64,000 nt of DNA from Pseudomonas ceruminis (GCF_021602025.1 NZ_BQHW01000016.1:62001-126000); one strand, 5' to 3'; positions 27,871 to 36,930 are shown, counted from the stretch's first letter. Notes: a model not told the origin generated them from the sequence alone. Made by a program: numbers and translations.

Positions 27871-29033
27871 AATATAGCCTTTTTGTTAGAAGCACCCTAC
27901 TCGAAATCAATCTAAAACATACTCGCCTGAAACCCCGGCTATGAGTAAAACACCGCTATTGCCCTAACGCCTAGCAAGTTCGCACACAAAGCGCGTCAAG
28001 GCCAAGCGTTTTATGCTGTCAAGAGCTTTAGCGGTGGCTGATCCATTGAGCAACGACCAAACTTCACCAGGGCAGTGCTTTCCTGATCGACACCACTAAT
28101 CCCCGGTGCAACAAGCCGTGCTTTTTCAACGCTTATGCTCCCGCTAGGGTCATTCTCATATAAAATATGACTCTAGTGCAGCGCTCGCTCGGCCAGTGGA
28201 TACTTTTGCCCCGGGCTAGCCGAGAAGTATTGCGTAGAGTGTGGACTAAACGGTCCGATTGGACTGTTGATGTGGTAGCCTGCATTGTGGACAGAAAAGT
28301 CGCCACAGATAAGAAAACCGCTCTAAGAGCTCAGGAAGCTATGCGATCCATCAGCACGATTCTGATCTAAGCATTAACCGCGGCCTTAATTACGCCAACG
28401 GCTTGGTGCTGCAAAACCTGGCTTTGTCTAGATGTTTTTCTGCTCCACTTGCGAAGCATTCGTACCGGCGCTATGCCAACATGCACTCAGCCCAAACTCA
28501 TTACTCTTTCACACAGCGGGTCATCCAACAACTGGCGTGCAAGGCTATCTATCAACCCGATTGCACAAAATTCGAGCGATTGATTGCCAACCAGCAAGGC
28601 TAAAAAATTCTCCTGCTGATTAATGTGAAGATGTATACAAAGCTAGGAAGCCATCGCGTGGAGCAGCGGACCTGCCGTAGTGAAAACTCCCCCCATGAAC
28701 CGAGTTGCTAATTCGGTTCAACGCATTGGCAATAAGGCCCAGTTGCCGAGTACAAGTTACCCATCGGCAGATACGACAGGCGTAAAATCCAAAAAATGAC
28801 AAAAAATTTTCCAACACTGAGAAGTACATGCCATCACACCTCGTGACCAAGTAGCCGGATTCGAAATCACTCTGGACCGGTTCTGGGATGACAGATAACT
28901 ATTATTTACCGCACCTCAAGATTTTCGGCGCACAGGGCATCAACTTACAAGAGTGGATCAGTAAGTCACACGACGCAAGAGTTTCGGCAAGCGGTCCTTA
29001 GTAGAACCGCTCCCGTACAACGCGGTATCAGGA
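27871..29033. other. long non-coding stretch in the island
   Basis: About 1.16 kb between the oxidoreductase and the binding-protein gene with no recognisable gene. Short open frames exist (for example 67 codons at 28167-28370) but show no family features. There is a perfect eight-base inverted repeat TGAACCGA/TCGGTTCA at 28696-28720, and a weaker AGCGGT/ACCGCT pair at 28990-29011 just past the binding-protein stop. It may be a decayed segment of a former gene or element. Confidence 0.4.
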
Positions 29034-29879
29034 CTAGAAATCGACACCTGGAACGCTTAGAGAGGGAATATCTGTGGAGTTAAAGTATTTCGTGTAAAGC
29101 TCGGCATAACGGCCGGATTTGACTTGGTCCCACACAAACACTTGCACCCAACGTAGGAGGTCGGTGTCGGCTTTGCGAACCGCCATTCCTGTCAGGTCAA
29201 CAGGAACGGGAGCCTGTCCTTTGATGGCCAAGGTAGGAAATTGCCCGCTCTGGACGAGAGCTGCCGCTGTGGCATTGTTTAGCATAAGCCCATCAATCTT
29301 GCCCTGCGTGAGAGCCAGATAGCTTTCAGGCTCGCTATTGTAGGTAATGAAATCACCACCTGCGGATGCCCAATTCTGGCTTTTATAGATTTGTCGAAGC
29401 TGTTGCTCAGTCGTCGTCCCATTGACCCCGCCCACTTTCTTACCTTTTAGGTCATCGAATTTTTCAATACCTGAGTCTTTGCGGGTTAACACAACGTTAC
29501 TGTAGCTCACGTAGGGCTGGCTGAATGCGACGGTCAACGCCCTTGCTGGTGTAATTGAGGCAGAGGCGATAGATATGTCAATCCGGTTGGAGACCAAGGC
29601 AGGAATACGGTCAGGTGATGCTGTCTCTACTATCTCGGCATTGACCCCTAGGGCTTTTGCCATGTCTTTGCAATAAGCGACATCGTAACCATCAATCTCA
29701 CCGTTGGCAGTCCGATAGCCGGCCGGAGGGAAATCCAGCTGCACCCCGCATTTCAGCGTTTTGGTGGACAAAATCCGATCAAGCGTCGCATCAGCGTAGC
29801 TTGCCCCGCTGTACACAGCCGATGCTGTCATCGCGATCAGTAGCGTACGTGCCGAAGCTTTTACGGTTATTTTCTTCAT
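29034..29879 (-). CDS. polar amino acid ABC transporter substrate-binding protein
   Basis: Periplasmic solute-binding protein of about 281 residues (SBP family 3). It starts with a signal peptide, MKKITVKASARTLLIAM up to ASYA, then TLDRILSTKTLKCGVQLDFPPAGY, the DGYDVAYCKDMAKALG segment and ISIASASITPARA, which line the amino-acid pocket. GAGGA precedes the ATG at 29879 with suitable spacing; the longer frame to 29930 has no support. It is separated from the permeases by several kilobases and reads in the opposite direction, but carries the same operator, so it most likely serves that transporter. Confidence 0.92.
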   Translation of the reverse strand: MKKITVKASARTLLIAMTASAVYSGASYADATLDRILSTKTLKCGVQLDFPPAGYRTANGEIDGYDVAYCKDMAKALGVNAEIVETASPDRIPALVSNRIDISIASASITPARALTVAFSQPYVSYSNVVLTRKDSGIEKFDDLKGKKVGGVNGTTTEQQLRQIYKSQNWASAGGDFITYNSEPESYLALTQGKIDGLMLNNATAAALVQSGQFPTLAIKGQAPVPVDLTGMAVRKADTDLLRWVQVFVWDQVKSGRYAELYTKYFNSTDIPSLSVPGVDF

Positions 29880-30008
29880 TGTGGCTTTCCTCATAACGCT
29901 TGTTGGAAGGTATTCCGCGCAAACCGTCACCGTCTCGTCTGGCGCGGTCGCTCTACCCCATCAACTGCATCAATGATGAAGGGTCAAGCGACAACACACA
30001 GGCGGAAA

Positions 30009-30024
30009 GTGTAAACGATTACAG
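30009..30024 (-). promoter_or_regulatory. LacI-type operator upstream of the binding protein
   Basis: GTGTAAACGATTACAG on the plus strand, i.e. CTGTAATCGTTTACAC on the coding strand, identical to the transporter operator. TTTGGC, 17 bases, TGTAAT could form the promoter with the -10 inside the operator. It lies about 130 bases before the binding-protein start. Confidence 0.72.
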
Positions 30025-30240
30025 TCTCAGCAGCATTCATGCCAAACTTTCGATGACCCGCTAATAGGGCGTAATCCCTCCCAACCAAGCAGTAATTTAC
30101 AGTTTTCTACCACCGTTTATGCCCAATTAACGTGCGTATCGTGAGTGTAAACCCTCATTTCGCACCAAATAGGTGCATGCATTTTTATACTCATCAGAAC
30201 TCTAGCTCGACCACTGAATTGGACCACTTTACTTCTCATA

Positions 30241-30256
30241 TTGTAATCGTTTACAG
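30241..30256 (+). promoter_or_regulatory. LacI-type operator upstream of the hydrolase operon
   Basis: TTGTAATCGTTTACAG, one base from the consensus. TTGGAC at 30219-30224, a 17-base spacer and TGTAAT at 30242-30247 make a good promoter, so the operator covers the -10 and start region, which fits simple repression. The hydrolase start codon is only 31 bases further on. Confidence 0.75.
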
Positions 30257-30286
30257 TTCTGTCTGTCAGCTCTGCGAGGATTCCAC

Positions 30287-31096
30287 ATGGACAAGGCAGC
30301 GGCCTCTACGCCGTCATTTAATGAGCTCGTGAAAAAGAACCTTCACTATGTAGCTGAAGGCGAAGGTGAGCTATTAATCCTGATCTCCGGGTTAGGGGGG
30401 CAAGGCAATTTTTGGAGAAAGGTTTCATCCGAGTTCGCTGAAACGCACCGCGTTGTGACGTTTGATCATCCAGGTGTCGGGAAATCAACGAGCTTCGGTC
30501 CGCAATCCATCGGCAAAATCGTTGATACGGTGCTGGTTGTTGCAGACATGTACGGCGCAGATAGATTTACGTGTTTAGGACACTCCACAGGTGGCTTGGT
30601 AGCTCAAGCATTGGCACTGGACCATGCTGACCGTGTCAGAGAATTGATCCTCAGCAGTACCTGGGCGCAGCCTAATCACCGTTTCAGGCAGTTATTTGCG
30701 CTGCGTAGGCATTTGCTTGAAGTAAGCGGCGCTGATGCTTATAGGCTAATAGGACAGCTTTTCGCATATTCACCAGAATGGTTTGAGCAACATTTGGCTT
30801 CATCGCATAAGCCGGCTTGGTGCCAGGGGAACTTAGCGATTAATTTGCTACAGTCTGAGCGTATAGACATGTTGCTAAACTATCAGAGAGCTAGTGAGTT
30901 GCCTGGGCTATCACTACCAACTCTAATCATCGATGCTCCAGATGACTTGATAGTACCTCAATGCCACGCAGACGAACTTCAAAGACTAATACCCCAAGCT
31001 ATCCGCCGTAGTTTATTGGGAGGCCACTTTACGCCTATTACTAACCCATGTGATTACTCCAAGCTCATCAAGGAATTCATAAATCGACATGATTAA
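30287..31096 (+). CDS. alpha/beta hydrolase, RutD-like
   Basis: 269-residue alpha/beta-hydrolase. The oxyanion-hole region is LILISGLGGQGNFW, the nucleophile Ser lies in GHSTGG (about residue 103), an Asp in IIDAPDDLIVP and the His in LLGGHFTP complete the triad. The overall layout, including the YSPEWFEQHL cap segment, recalls RutD, which cleaves aminoacrylate or carbamate in pyrimidine breakdown. Here it heads a four-gene unit with an aspartate-dehydrogenase-like protein, an SDR and a NIPSNAP-like protein, and probably cleaves a pathway intermediate. GAGGA six bases upstream supports the start. Confidence 0.85.
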   Translation: MDKAAASTPSFNELVKKNLHYVAEGEGELLILISGLGGQGNFWRKVSSEFAETHRVVTFDHPGVGKSTSFGPQSIGKIVDTVLVVADMYGADRFTCLGHSTGGLVAQALALDHADRVRELILSSTWAQPNHRFRQLFALRRHLLEVSGADAYRLIGQLFAYSPEWFEQHLASSHKPAWCQGNLAINLLQSERIDMLLNYQRASELPGLSLPTLIIDAPDDLIVPQCHADELQRLIPQAIRRSLLGGHFTPITNPCDYSKLIKEFINRHD

Positions 31097-31898
31097 GACC
31101 ACTCCTAAACGCATAGCATTTATTGGGAACGGTGCTATTGGGCATCGAGTTTTCCATACGATAAAATATGAGCTGTCACCACGTTCAGAATTTGCTTTCT
31201 TGGTCCGCAACAATGAAAAGAATATAACCACCCAAGACAATTTAAGCATTTTCTCTAAAGCACAAGATCTACTGGACTGGCGTCCAGATTTGGTTATCGA
31301 ATGTGCAGGCCATGACGCTGTGCAACTACTAGTGCCAACACTGCTTCGCAGTGGGATTGATGTTGTCATCGTTTCGGTCGGTGCGCTGGGGGACGCTAAA
31401 CTTCGTTCGACCTTAGAGTCAGCGGCTGAAACAGGTGCTGCACGTATGATCGTCGTATCTGGAGCCATCGGAGGACTCGACGCCCTTCAATCAAGTCGTA
31501 TGGCAGAATTAACCTCCGTCAAATATATAGGCCGTAAACCACCAGTAGCTTGGAGCGGAACTCCTGCTTCGGAAAAAATCAATTTGAATGCAGTAAAAGA
31601 ACCTTTGATTATCTTTGAGGGTTCGGCATCAGAGGCCGCTATGCTCTATCCCAAGAACGCAAACGTTACCGCTGCTGTAGCGCTAGCTGGGGTTGGCTTC
31701 GACGATACCCAAGTCATCTTGATCGCAGACCCATCCGTAATAAAAAACGTGCATGAACTTCAAGTAGTTGGTGAGTTCGGCAGCTTTACTATCCATCTCG
31801 AAAATAACCCACTGCCTAGCAATCCCAAAACTTCTTGGCTCGCCGCTCTCAGCATCGAAGCGACCTTGAAAAAATACCTAAATCCACAGTTGATCTAG
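31089..31898 (+). CDS. L-aspartate dehydrogenase-like NAD(P) enzyme
   Basis: 269-residue protein of the aspartate dehydrogenase (NadX/DUF108) family. It has the nucleotide-binding start RIAFIGNGAIGHRVF and the conserved FEGSASEAAMLYPKNANVTAAVALAG segment of the catalytic domain. Characterised members interconvert oxaloacetate plus ammonia and L-aspartate, or supply iminoaspartate. No nadA or nadC lies nearby, so an NAD-biosynthetic job is unlikely; acting on an imino or amino acid intermediate of the island pathway is the better guess. The ATG overlaps the hydrolase stop by eight bases. Confidence 0.85.
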   Translation: MIKTTPKRIAFIGNGAIGHRVFHTIKYELSPRSEFAFLVRNNEKNITTQDNLSIFSKAQDLLDWRPDLVIECAGHDAVQLLVPTLLRSGIDVVIVSVGALGDAKLRSTLESAAETGAARMIVVSGAIGGLDALQSSRMAELTSVKYIGRKPPVAWSGTPASEKINLNAVKEPLIIFEGSASEAAMLYPKNANVTAAVALAGVGFDDTQVILIADPSVIKNVHELQVVGEFGSFTIHLENNPLPSNPKTSWLAALSIEATLKKYLNPQLI

Positions 31899-31912
31899 CC
31901 GAGACTTATTTT

Positions 31913-32665
31913 ATGAGACTGAATGATAAAGTCACACTCATCACAGGTGCGGGTGCCGGCATTGGTGAAAGCACTGCCGAACTGTTCATAAAAGAGGGAG
32001 CCAAAGTCGTCGTTGCTGACCGCAACTTCGCAGCTGCAAGGGCTGTAGCCGAACGTCTTGGTAAAAATGCGTTCGCCGTTGGAGGCGATGTGAAGGTGGC
32101 GGAAGATGTTAAAGCGATGGTCTCAGCAACCTGTGAGCGCTTTGGCGGTCTGGACGTGCTTGTCAATAACGCTGGCTTTGGTTGCTTAGGTACTGTTGAG
32201 ACGCTGGATGAAAACGCATGGGATGACGTGATCGATGTTAACCTCAAAGGGGTTTTCCTATGCTCGAAATATGCTATTCCTTACCTGCGTAAGAGCAAGC
32301 AGCCTGCGATTGTTAATATTGCGTCAACTATTTCGGTGGTGGGCATCAAAGACCGTGCAGCGTATGTTGCCGCTAAAGGGGGAGTCGCGGCGCTGACTCG
32401 GGCTATGGCGCTGGATCATGCTGCTGATGGTATTCGTATCAACAGCGTGGCACCTGGTGTAATCGAGTCTAGCTATTACGACAAAATTTTCGAACAGGTT
32501 CCAGATCGTGTAGCGTTTCGCGCTGGACTGGAAGCGCGTTCGCCGGTCAATCGTATGGGACAGCCCAGTGAGATCGCCTCAATGATCCTGTTCCTCGCTT
32601 CAGATGAGTCGTCGTTCGCCACAGGTGCAATGTTTACTGTGGATGGTGGTTACACCGCTTGGTAA
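31913..32665 (+). CDS. short-chain dehydrogenase/reductase
   Basis: Classical SDR of 250 residues. It carries the cofactor loop TGAGAGIG, the NNAG motif, the catalytic Ser in IASTIS and Tyr-x3-Lys in YVAAK, and the C-terminal ATGAMFTVDGGY. An acidic residue after the second strand (VVADRNF) favours NAD over NADP. It starts 15 bases after the aspartate-dehydrogenase-like gene; the open frame upstream to 31835 lies within that gene. Likely oxidises a hydroxyl group of a pathway intermediate. Confidence 0.9.
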   Translation: MRLNDKVTLITGAGAGIGESTAELFIKEGAKVVVADRNFAAARAVAERLGKNAFAVGGDVKVAEDVKAMVSATCERFGGLDVLVNNAGFGCLGTVETLDENAWDDVIDVNLKGVFLCSKYAIPYLRKSKQPAIVNIASTISVVGIKDRAAYVAAKGGVAALTRAMALDHAADGIRINSVAPGVIESSYYDKIFEQVPDRVAFRAGLEARSPVNRMGQPSEIASMILFLASDESSFATGAMFTVDGGYTAW

Positions 32666-32689
32666 TTCGCGCTTTCGGGAGATAAAGCT

Positions 32690-33250
32690 ATGGTTCACGA
32701 ATTACGTCAATATACTCTTACTCCCCAAGGTTGGCATCAGTACCGAGAACTGTTTTGGACCATAAGCATGCCAATACGGGGAGATGAACACGGTCGCTTG
32801 TTGGGCTGCTGGGTCGAAGAAGCCGAGCAAATCTTCACGTTCTTCCATTTATGGGAATACGATTCACTGGACGAACGAACGAGCCTTCGTTCACAGCTTT
32901 CAAAGGATCCCCGATGGACAGATAATTTTTTGCCGCTCTCGAGATTGGTCGTTGATCGTCAGGATCTAAAATTCCTAAACCCACAATTTGATATACACAC
33001 GGTCATAAGCGGCGATTCTGGTCAACCTGTGTATCTGCATGCATACGATTGTGTTCCCGGGTCAGCTATAGTCGTTACTGGTAAACTGGGGGAAAAATAC
33101 GTTTGGACAACGGAATGTCCAAATCCCAATTTAGTTCTTTGCCTAAGCCATAAAAGCTTTATAGCGGAGATAGAAACACTGAAGTCAGCAGACGGCGTAA
33201 AATGCATCAAGTCTGTCAGCACACGAAAGCTATTCTCCGTCAAAGCTTAG
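32690..33250 (+). CDS. NIPSNAP-like protein
   Basis: 186-residue protein beginning MVHELRQYTLTPQGWHQYRELF and continuing with a GCWVEEAEQIFTFFHLWEYDSLDER segment, the pattern of the NIPSNAP/dimeric alpha-beta-barrel fold. The fold is often found as an accessory in catabolic operons, with no defined reaction. GGGAGA precedes the ATG. Last gene of the hydrolase unit. The second half is not obviously family-like and may form a second barrel. Confidence 0.7.
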   Translation: MVHELRQYTLTPQGWHQYRELFWTISMPIRGDEHGRLLGCWVEEAEQIFTFFHLWEYDSLDERTSLRSQLSKDPRWTDNFLPLSRLVVDRQDLKFLNPQFDIHTVISGDSGQPVYLHAYDCVPGSAIVVTGKLGEKYVWTTECPNPNLVLCLSHKSFIAEIETLKSADGVKCIKSVSTRKLFSVKA

Positions 33251-33555
33251 CTATGGCTTGATCCTTAGATCTAAATTGGTCCTCCTAGCTGAGCAGTTAT
33301 TTTATAGCGGATGGACCAACAGCCGGTAATCAATGGATTGCACTGGGTGAGAGGCCAAGGACGCCTTCTCACCTTCGCGGCCGCGTGATCTCGGGACTGT
33401 ATTTTTTACGCTTGGACATGAACACCCCTTCGGCTCGATGTGAGCTTACTCGAAAGTGTCCGTGTTAGTGGGGTAGAAGCCTAAGTTCGGGCGTCTGTCC
33501 AAAGCCATCCAATAACGATGATATGCAGCGCACTGTTCGCGGCACGATCACCACC
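33251..33555. other. gap after the catabolic operon
   Basis: About 300 bases without a gene. The stretch around 33455-33475 (GTGTCCGTGTTAGTGGGG) looks like an insertion-sequence end, but no matching partner or transposase was found. A plain hairpin ACCTCAATTGAGGCGGT-type symmetry occurs near 33551. Confidence 0.3.
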
Positions 33556-33948
33556 TCAATTGAGGCGGTGTCGGGTGACCTTTCCTGAAGAGACCTGGAC
33601 TGAGGAAAACAATTCTCGTGCAAGATCGTCAACCGAGGCTGCAATCATTAAATCTAAGTCCGCTTTTTCGTCATGCAGTGCTAGATAACGCCGCCCCAGC
33701 GACTTTAGAGTAATCCGGTAGACGGACGCGAATTGACGATAACTTGACAGATCTGGACGCCATGCTCCCAGTGTTATGGTCAGTTGCATGCGGGTCAACG
33801 TGCCTAGTAAAGCGCCTGGCCTGTATGGCAGTCTTGCGACACACCTTGAGCACACGTAACGATGCGACCATGCCGCCTTGTTTTTTGGGGTAACTGTCCG
33901 AATACCAGCGAAGGCCGCGTGTGCGGCATTTCCAGCATCCCAGCCCAA
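33556..33948 (-). pseudogene. IS110-family transposase remnant
   Basis: Reverse-strand frames contain pieces of an IS110-type transposase: AFAGIRTVTPKNKA, then in another frame MVASLRVLKVCRKTAIQARR, then LTRMQLTITLGAWRPDL and ITLKSLGRRYLALHDEKADLDLMIAASVDDLA, and finally SSGKVTRHRLN. Frameshifts and a deletion between the coiled-coil region and the transposase_20 motif leave it non-functional. Family match is by recognisable order of motifs. It sits at the right edge of the island. Confidence 0.75.
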
Positions 33949-34119
33949 CTAAATCCTCACCTCGTAATCAATAAGTAAATCTTACAATCCGCGAGACGAC
34001 TGGAACGCAAATTATTGTAATGTCGAGATTATCGACTAGCCAGAAACTGGAAGATTTATTTAAGATGACTCTTTCGCTATCATCCATTCGCACGTGTTTT
34101 TCAACTGCCTGGATACCTG

Positions 34120-34779
34120 ATGCTGACTGCCCTGTTGTTTGACCTAGACGGCACCCTGACCGATACCGATACCCTGCATTTGCAGGCCTTCCGCCAGTTG
34201 CTGCGCGACTATGACGGCCGTGAACTGACCCAGGCCGAGTTCGATGCCCAGGTCAGCGGGCGCGCCAATGGCCAACTGTTTGCCGAGTTGTTCCCGAGTG
34301 CCAGCCACCAGGAACGCGTGGCGCTGGCCGACCGCAAAGAAGCCTTGTTCCGCGAGCTGGCCCCTGCACTTGAACCCATGCCGGGCTTGCTGCGCCTGCT
34401 GGAGCACGCCCAAAGCCGCGGGATTGGCATGTGCGTGGTGACCAACGCGCCCCGGCTCAATGCCGAGCACATGCTGGCCGCCATGGGCCTGAACACGCGC
34501 TTCGAACAGGTGGTGGTCGCCGATGAACTGGAGCGACCCAAGCCAGACCCCTTACCCTACCTGACCGGGCTTCAGCGCCTGGGCGCCGTTGCCGGTGAGG
34601 CCCTGGCATTCGAAGATTCGTTACCCGGCGTAAAGGCTGCGAGCGCTGCCGGTATCGTTACCGTGGGCATCGCCACTACACAGACACCCGAGCGGTTGCA
34701 GGCTGCAGGGGCGAAGCTGGTGGTGGATGATTTCGATGATCCGAGGTTGTGGCGGTTGATCGAGGCGATGCAGGGTTGA
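34120..34779 (+). CDS. HAD-superfamily phosphatase/phosphomutase
   Basis: 219-residue haloacid-dehalogenase family enzyme. Motif I is LLFDLDGTLTDTD with the nucleophile and acid/base Asp, motif II CVVTNAP, motif III Lys in ELERPKPDP and motif IV FEDSLPGVKAA, with a helical cap of about residues 16-80. Resembles the beta-phosphoglucomutase/phosphoglycolate phosphatase subgroup; the substrate is not assignable. First core-like, high-GC gene right of the island. Confidence 0.9.
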   Translation: MLTALLFDLDGTLTDTDTLHLQAFRQLLRDYDGRELTQAEFDAQVSGRANGQLFAELFPSASHQERVALADRKEALFRELAPALEPMPGLLRLLEHAQSRGIGMCVVTNAPRLNAEHMLAAMGLNTRFEQVVVADELERPKPDPLPYLTGLQRLGAVAGEALAFEDSLPGVKAASAAGIVTVGIATTQTPERLQAAGAKLVVDDFDDPRLWRLIEAMQG

Positions 34780-34885
34780 ATCGCCTATTGGCCATGGCTC
34801 CATTCGTCGCCATTGTGCTTCTGCTGTCGAATCCCCGCACGCTGGCTCGACCAACTGTTGAATCCCCAAGCGCGGAGTAACCGCC

Positions 34886-35617
34886 ATGAGCAATTCGACA
34901 ACAGGCCATGCAGTCGTCTCACGCAGTCAATGGCTAGCCGCCCGCCGCCAACTCTGGCTGCACGAAAAAGCGTTCACCCACCAACGCGACGAACTGGCAG
35001 CCGCTCGCCGCGCCCTGCCCTGGGTCAAGGTCGAGCAGCCTTATCGTTTCCACGGAGCGAGCGGCGAGCAGTCACTGAGCGACCTTTTCGTCGGGCGCAG
35101 CCAGCTGCTGGTCTACCACTTCATGTTTGCCGAGGGCTGGAGTGAGGGCTGCCCCGGCTGTTCCTTTCTCGCCGACCACTTCGACGGCGCCAACCTGCAC
35201 CTGGCCCATCACGATGTTTCGCTGGTCGCCGTATCGCGCGCGCCTTACCCCGAGTTTCAGGCGTTCCGCCAACGCATGGGCTGGCGCTTCCCCTGGTACT
35301 CGTCACACGGCAGCGGCTTCAATGAGGACTTCGGTGTCAGCGTCGGCACCCAAGGTGAACGGCAGTACAACTACGAACCTTACAGCGGCAGCGAAAGCGA
35401 GCTGCCAGGGCTGAGCGCTTTCTACCGTGACCCGGACGGCACGGTCTACCACACCTACTCCACCTATGCCCGCGGGCTGGACATTCTGGTCAACACCTAC
35501 AACTTCCTCGACATTGCGCCACTGGGGCGCAATGAGGCCGGGACCATGGACTGGGTGCGGCATCACGATCGGTACGAGGGGCAAACCGGGAAGCCGCACT
35601 GCTGCCACGACACGTGA
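34886..35617 (+). CDS. DUF899 thioredoxin-like protein
   Basis: 243-residue protein of the DUF899 family, which has a thioredoxin-type fold. The typical features are EKAFTHQRDELAAARRALPWVKVE at the start, the strand LLVYHFMFAEGW, a Cys in GCPGCSFLADHFDGA and YRDPDGTVYHTYSTYARG towards the C-terminus. Its function is not established; members are annotated as hypothetical or as carbamoyl-type proteins without strong proof. It is convergent with ureG, with only three bases between the stops. Confidence 0.85.
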   Translation: MSNSTTGHAVVSRSQWLAARRQLWLHEKAFTHQRDELAAARRALPWVKVEQPYRFHGASGEQSLSDLFVGRSQLLVYHFMFAEGWSEGCPGCSFLADHFDGANLHLAHHDVSLVAVSRAPYPEFQAFRQRMGWRFPWYSSHGSGFNEDFGVSVGTQGERQYNYEPYSGSESELPGLSAFYRDPDGTVYHTYSTYARGLDILVNTYNFLDIAPLGRNEAGTMDWVRHHDRYEGQTGKPHCCHDT

Positions 35618-35620
35618 TGG

Positions 35621-36244
35621 TCAGCCCCTCACCCCGAGCATCCCCCGCTCGACGATGAAGTCGATCACCGCCTGCAGGCCTTCGCCCTTCTTCAGGTTGC
35701 TGAACGTCCATGGGCGCTCCGGGCGCATGCGCTGGGTGTCGCGCGCCATGACCTCCAGCGAGGCACCAACATAGGGCGCCAGGTCGGTCTTGTTGATCAC
35801 CAGGAAATCCGATTTGGTGATGCCAGGGCCGCCCTTGCGCGGGATTTTCTCACCTTCGGCCACGTCGATCACGTAAATGGTCAGGTCGGCCAGCTCGGGG
35901 CTGAACGTGGCGCTGAGGTTGTCACCGCCGCTCTCCACGAAGATCACTTCCAGGTTGCCGAACTTGCGCGCCAGGGCTTCGACGGCAGCCAGGTTCATCG
36001 AGGCATCCTCACGGATGGCCGTGTGCGGGCAACCGCCGGTTTCGACGCCAACGATACGCTCGGGCTCCAGGGCGCCGGCCTCCGTCAGGATGCGCTGGTC
36101 TTCCTTGGTGTAGATGTCATTGGTGACCACGGCAATCTGGTAGTGATCGCGCATGGCCTTGCACAGGCATTCGAGCAGCGCAGTCTTGCCAGAGCCGACC
36201 GGGCCGCCGACACCGACGCGCAGGGGTTGCTGATAGCTTTGCAT
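35621..36244 (-). CDS. ureG: urease accessory GTPase UreG
   Basis: GTPase that drives nickel insertion into urease. 207 residues with P-loop [13 protein letters not shown], the nickel-binding Cys-Pro-His in GGCPHTAIR, and [10 protein letters not shown] for guanine recognition. Last gene of the ureDABCEJFG order on the minus strand, starting a few bases after ureF. Confidence 0.96.
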   Translation of the reverse strand: MQSYQQPLRVGVGGPVGSGKTALLECLCKAMRDHYQIAVVTNDIYTKEDQRILTEAGALEPERIVGVETGGCPHTAIREDASMNLAAVEALARKFGNLEVIFVESGGDNLSATFSPELADLTIYVIDVAEGEKIPRKGGPGITKSDFLVINKTDLAPYVGASLEVMARDTQRMRPERPWTFSNLKKGEGLQAVIDFIVERGMLGVRG

Positions 36245-36255
36245 GTAGGCAGTCC

Positions 36256-36930
36256 TCAGGAACGGAACAAACGGGTGTATTGGGTTTCGTGACGCGATGA
36301 AGCAATGGCCAGCAACGGCAGGCCGCCACCGAGCTGCTCATCACCCAGGGCCAGGGCCTGGTCGAGCACATCGGGCAAGGCCGCGCCCAGGTCGCGCAAC
36401 AGGGTTTGCGCCGCCTGCTGACCAAACGGCACCAGCTTGACCCCGGCCATCACCGCGCCTTCAAGCCAGGCGAAAGCATGCCCAAGGGCAAGCTGGCGCA
36501 GCGGGATCGACCAGTGCACGGCAAGCCATGCCAGGCCACCCAACTGGCTGAGCTCCAGGCTGGCACGCCAGGCCGGCGCCTGGCCCAACTGCCAGCCGTC
36601 GAGCAGCCGCGCCAGGGCTGCGCCACGCTGTTGCTCTTCAAGGCGCAACTCGGCGGTTTCCCGGTTGGCCAATAGAAAGCGGCTCCACCGACCAAAGGCG
36701 TCGGCATCGTCAGCCTCGCAGGCGTGGTACAGGCGCGCCAGGACCGGCCAGTCCAGATAACAGAGGGTGTCGTGCAGCTGTTCATGCTGCCAGGCACTAA
36801 AGCTGGCCGTGTCACGCACCCAGCCAGCCTCCACGGCCCATTCCAGGCCTTGTGAGTAGGTAAAGCCACCCACCGGCAGGCCGGGGCTGGCCAACTGCAG
36901 CAGGCGCAGCAGTGCCAGGTCGCTGCTCAT
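36256..36930 (-). CDS. ureF: urease accessory protein UreF
   Basis: Chaperone that forms the UreD-UreF-UreG activation complex on apo-urease. 224 residues starting [30 protein letters not shown], the conserved UreF opening. The frame is open to 37014, but the ATG at 36930 overlaps the ureJ stop (TGATG), which gives the natural start. Confidence 0.95.
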   Translation of the reverse strand: MSSDLALLRLLQLASPGLPVGGFTYSQGLEWAVEAGWVRDTASFSAWQHEQLHDTLCYLDWPVLARLYHACEADDADAFGRWSRFLLANRETAELRLEEQQRGAALARLLDGWQLGQAPAWRASLELSQLGGLAWLAVHWSIPLRQLALGHAFAWLEGAVMAGVKLVPFGQQAAQTLLRDLGAALPDVLDQALALGDEQLGGGLPLLAIASSRHETQYTRLFRS

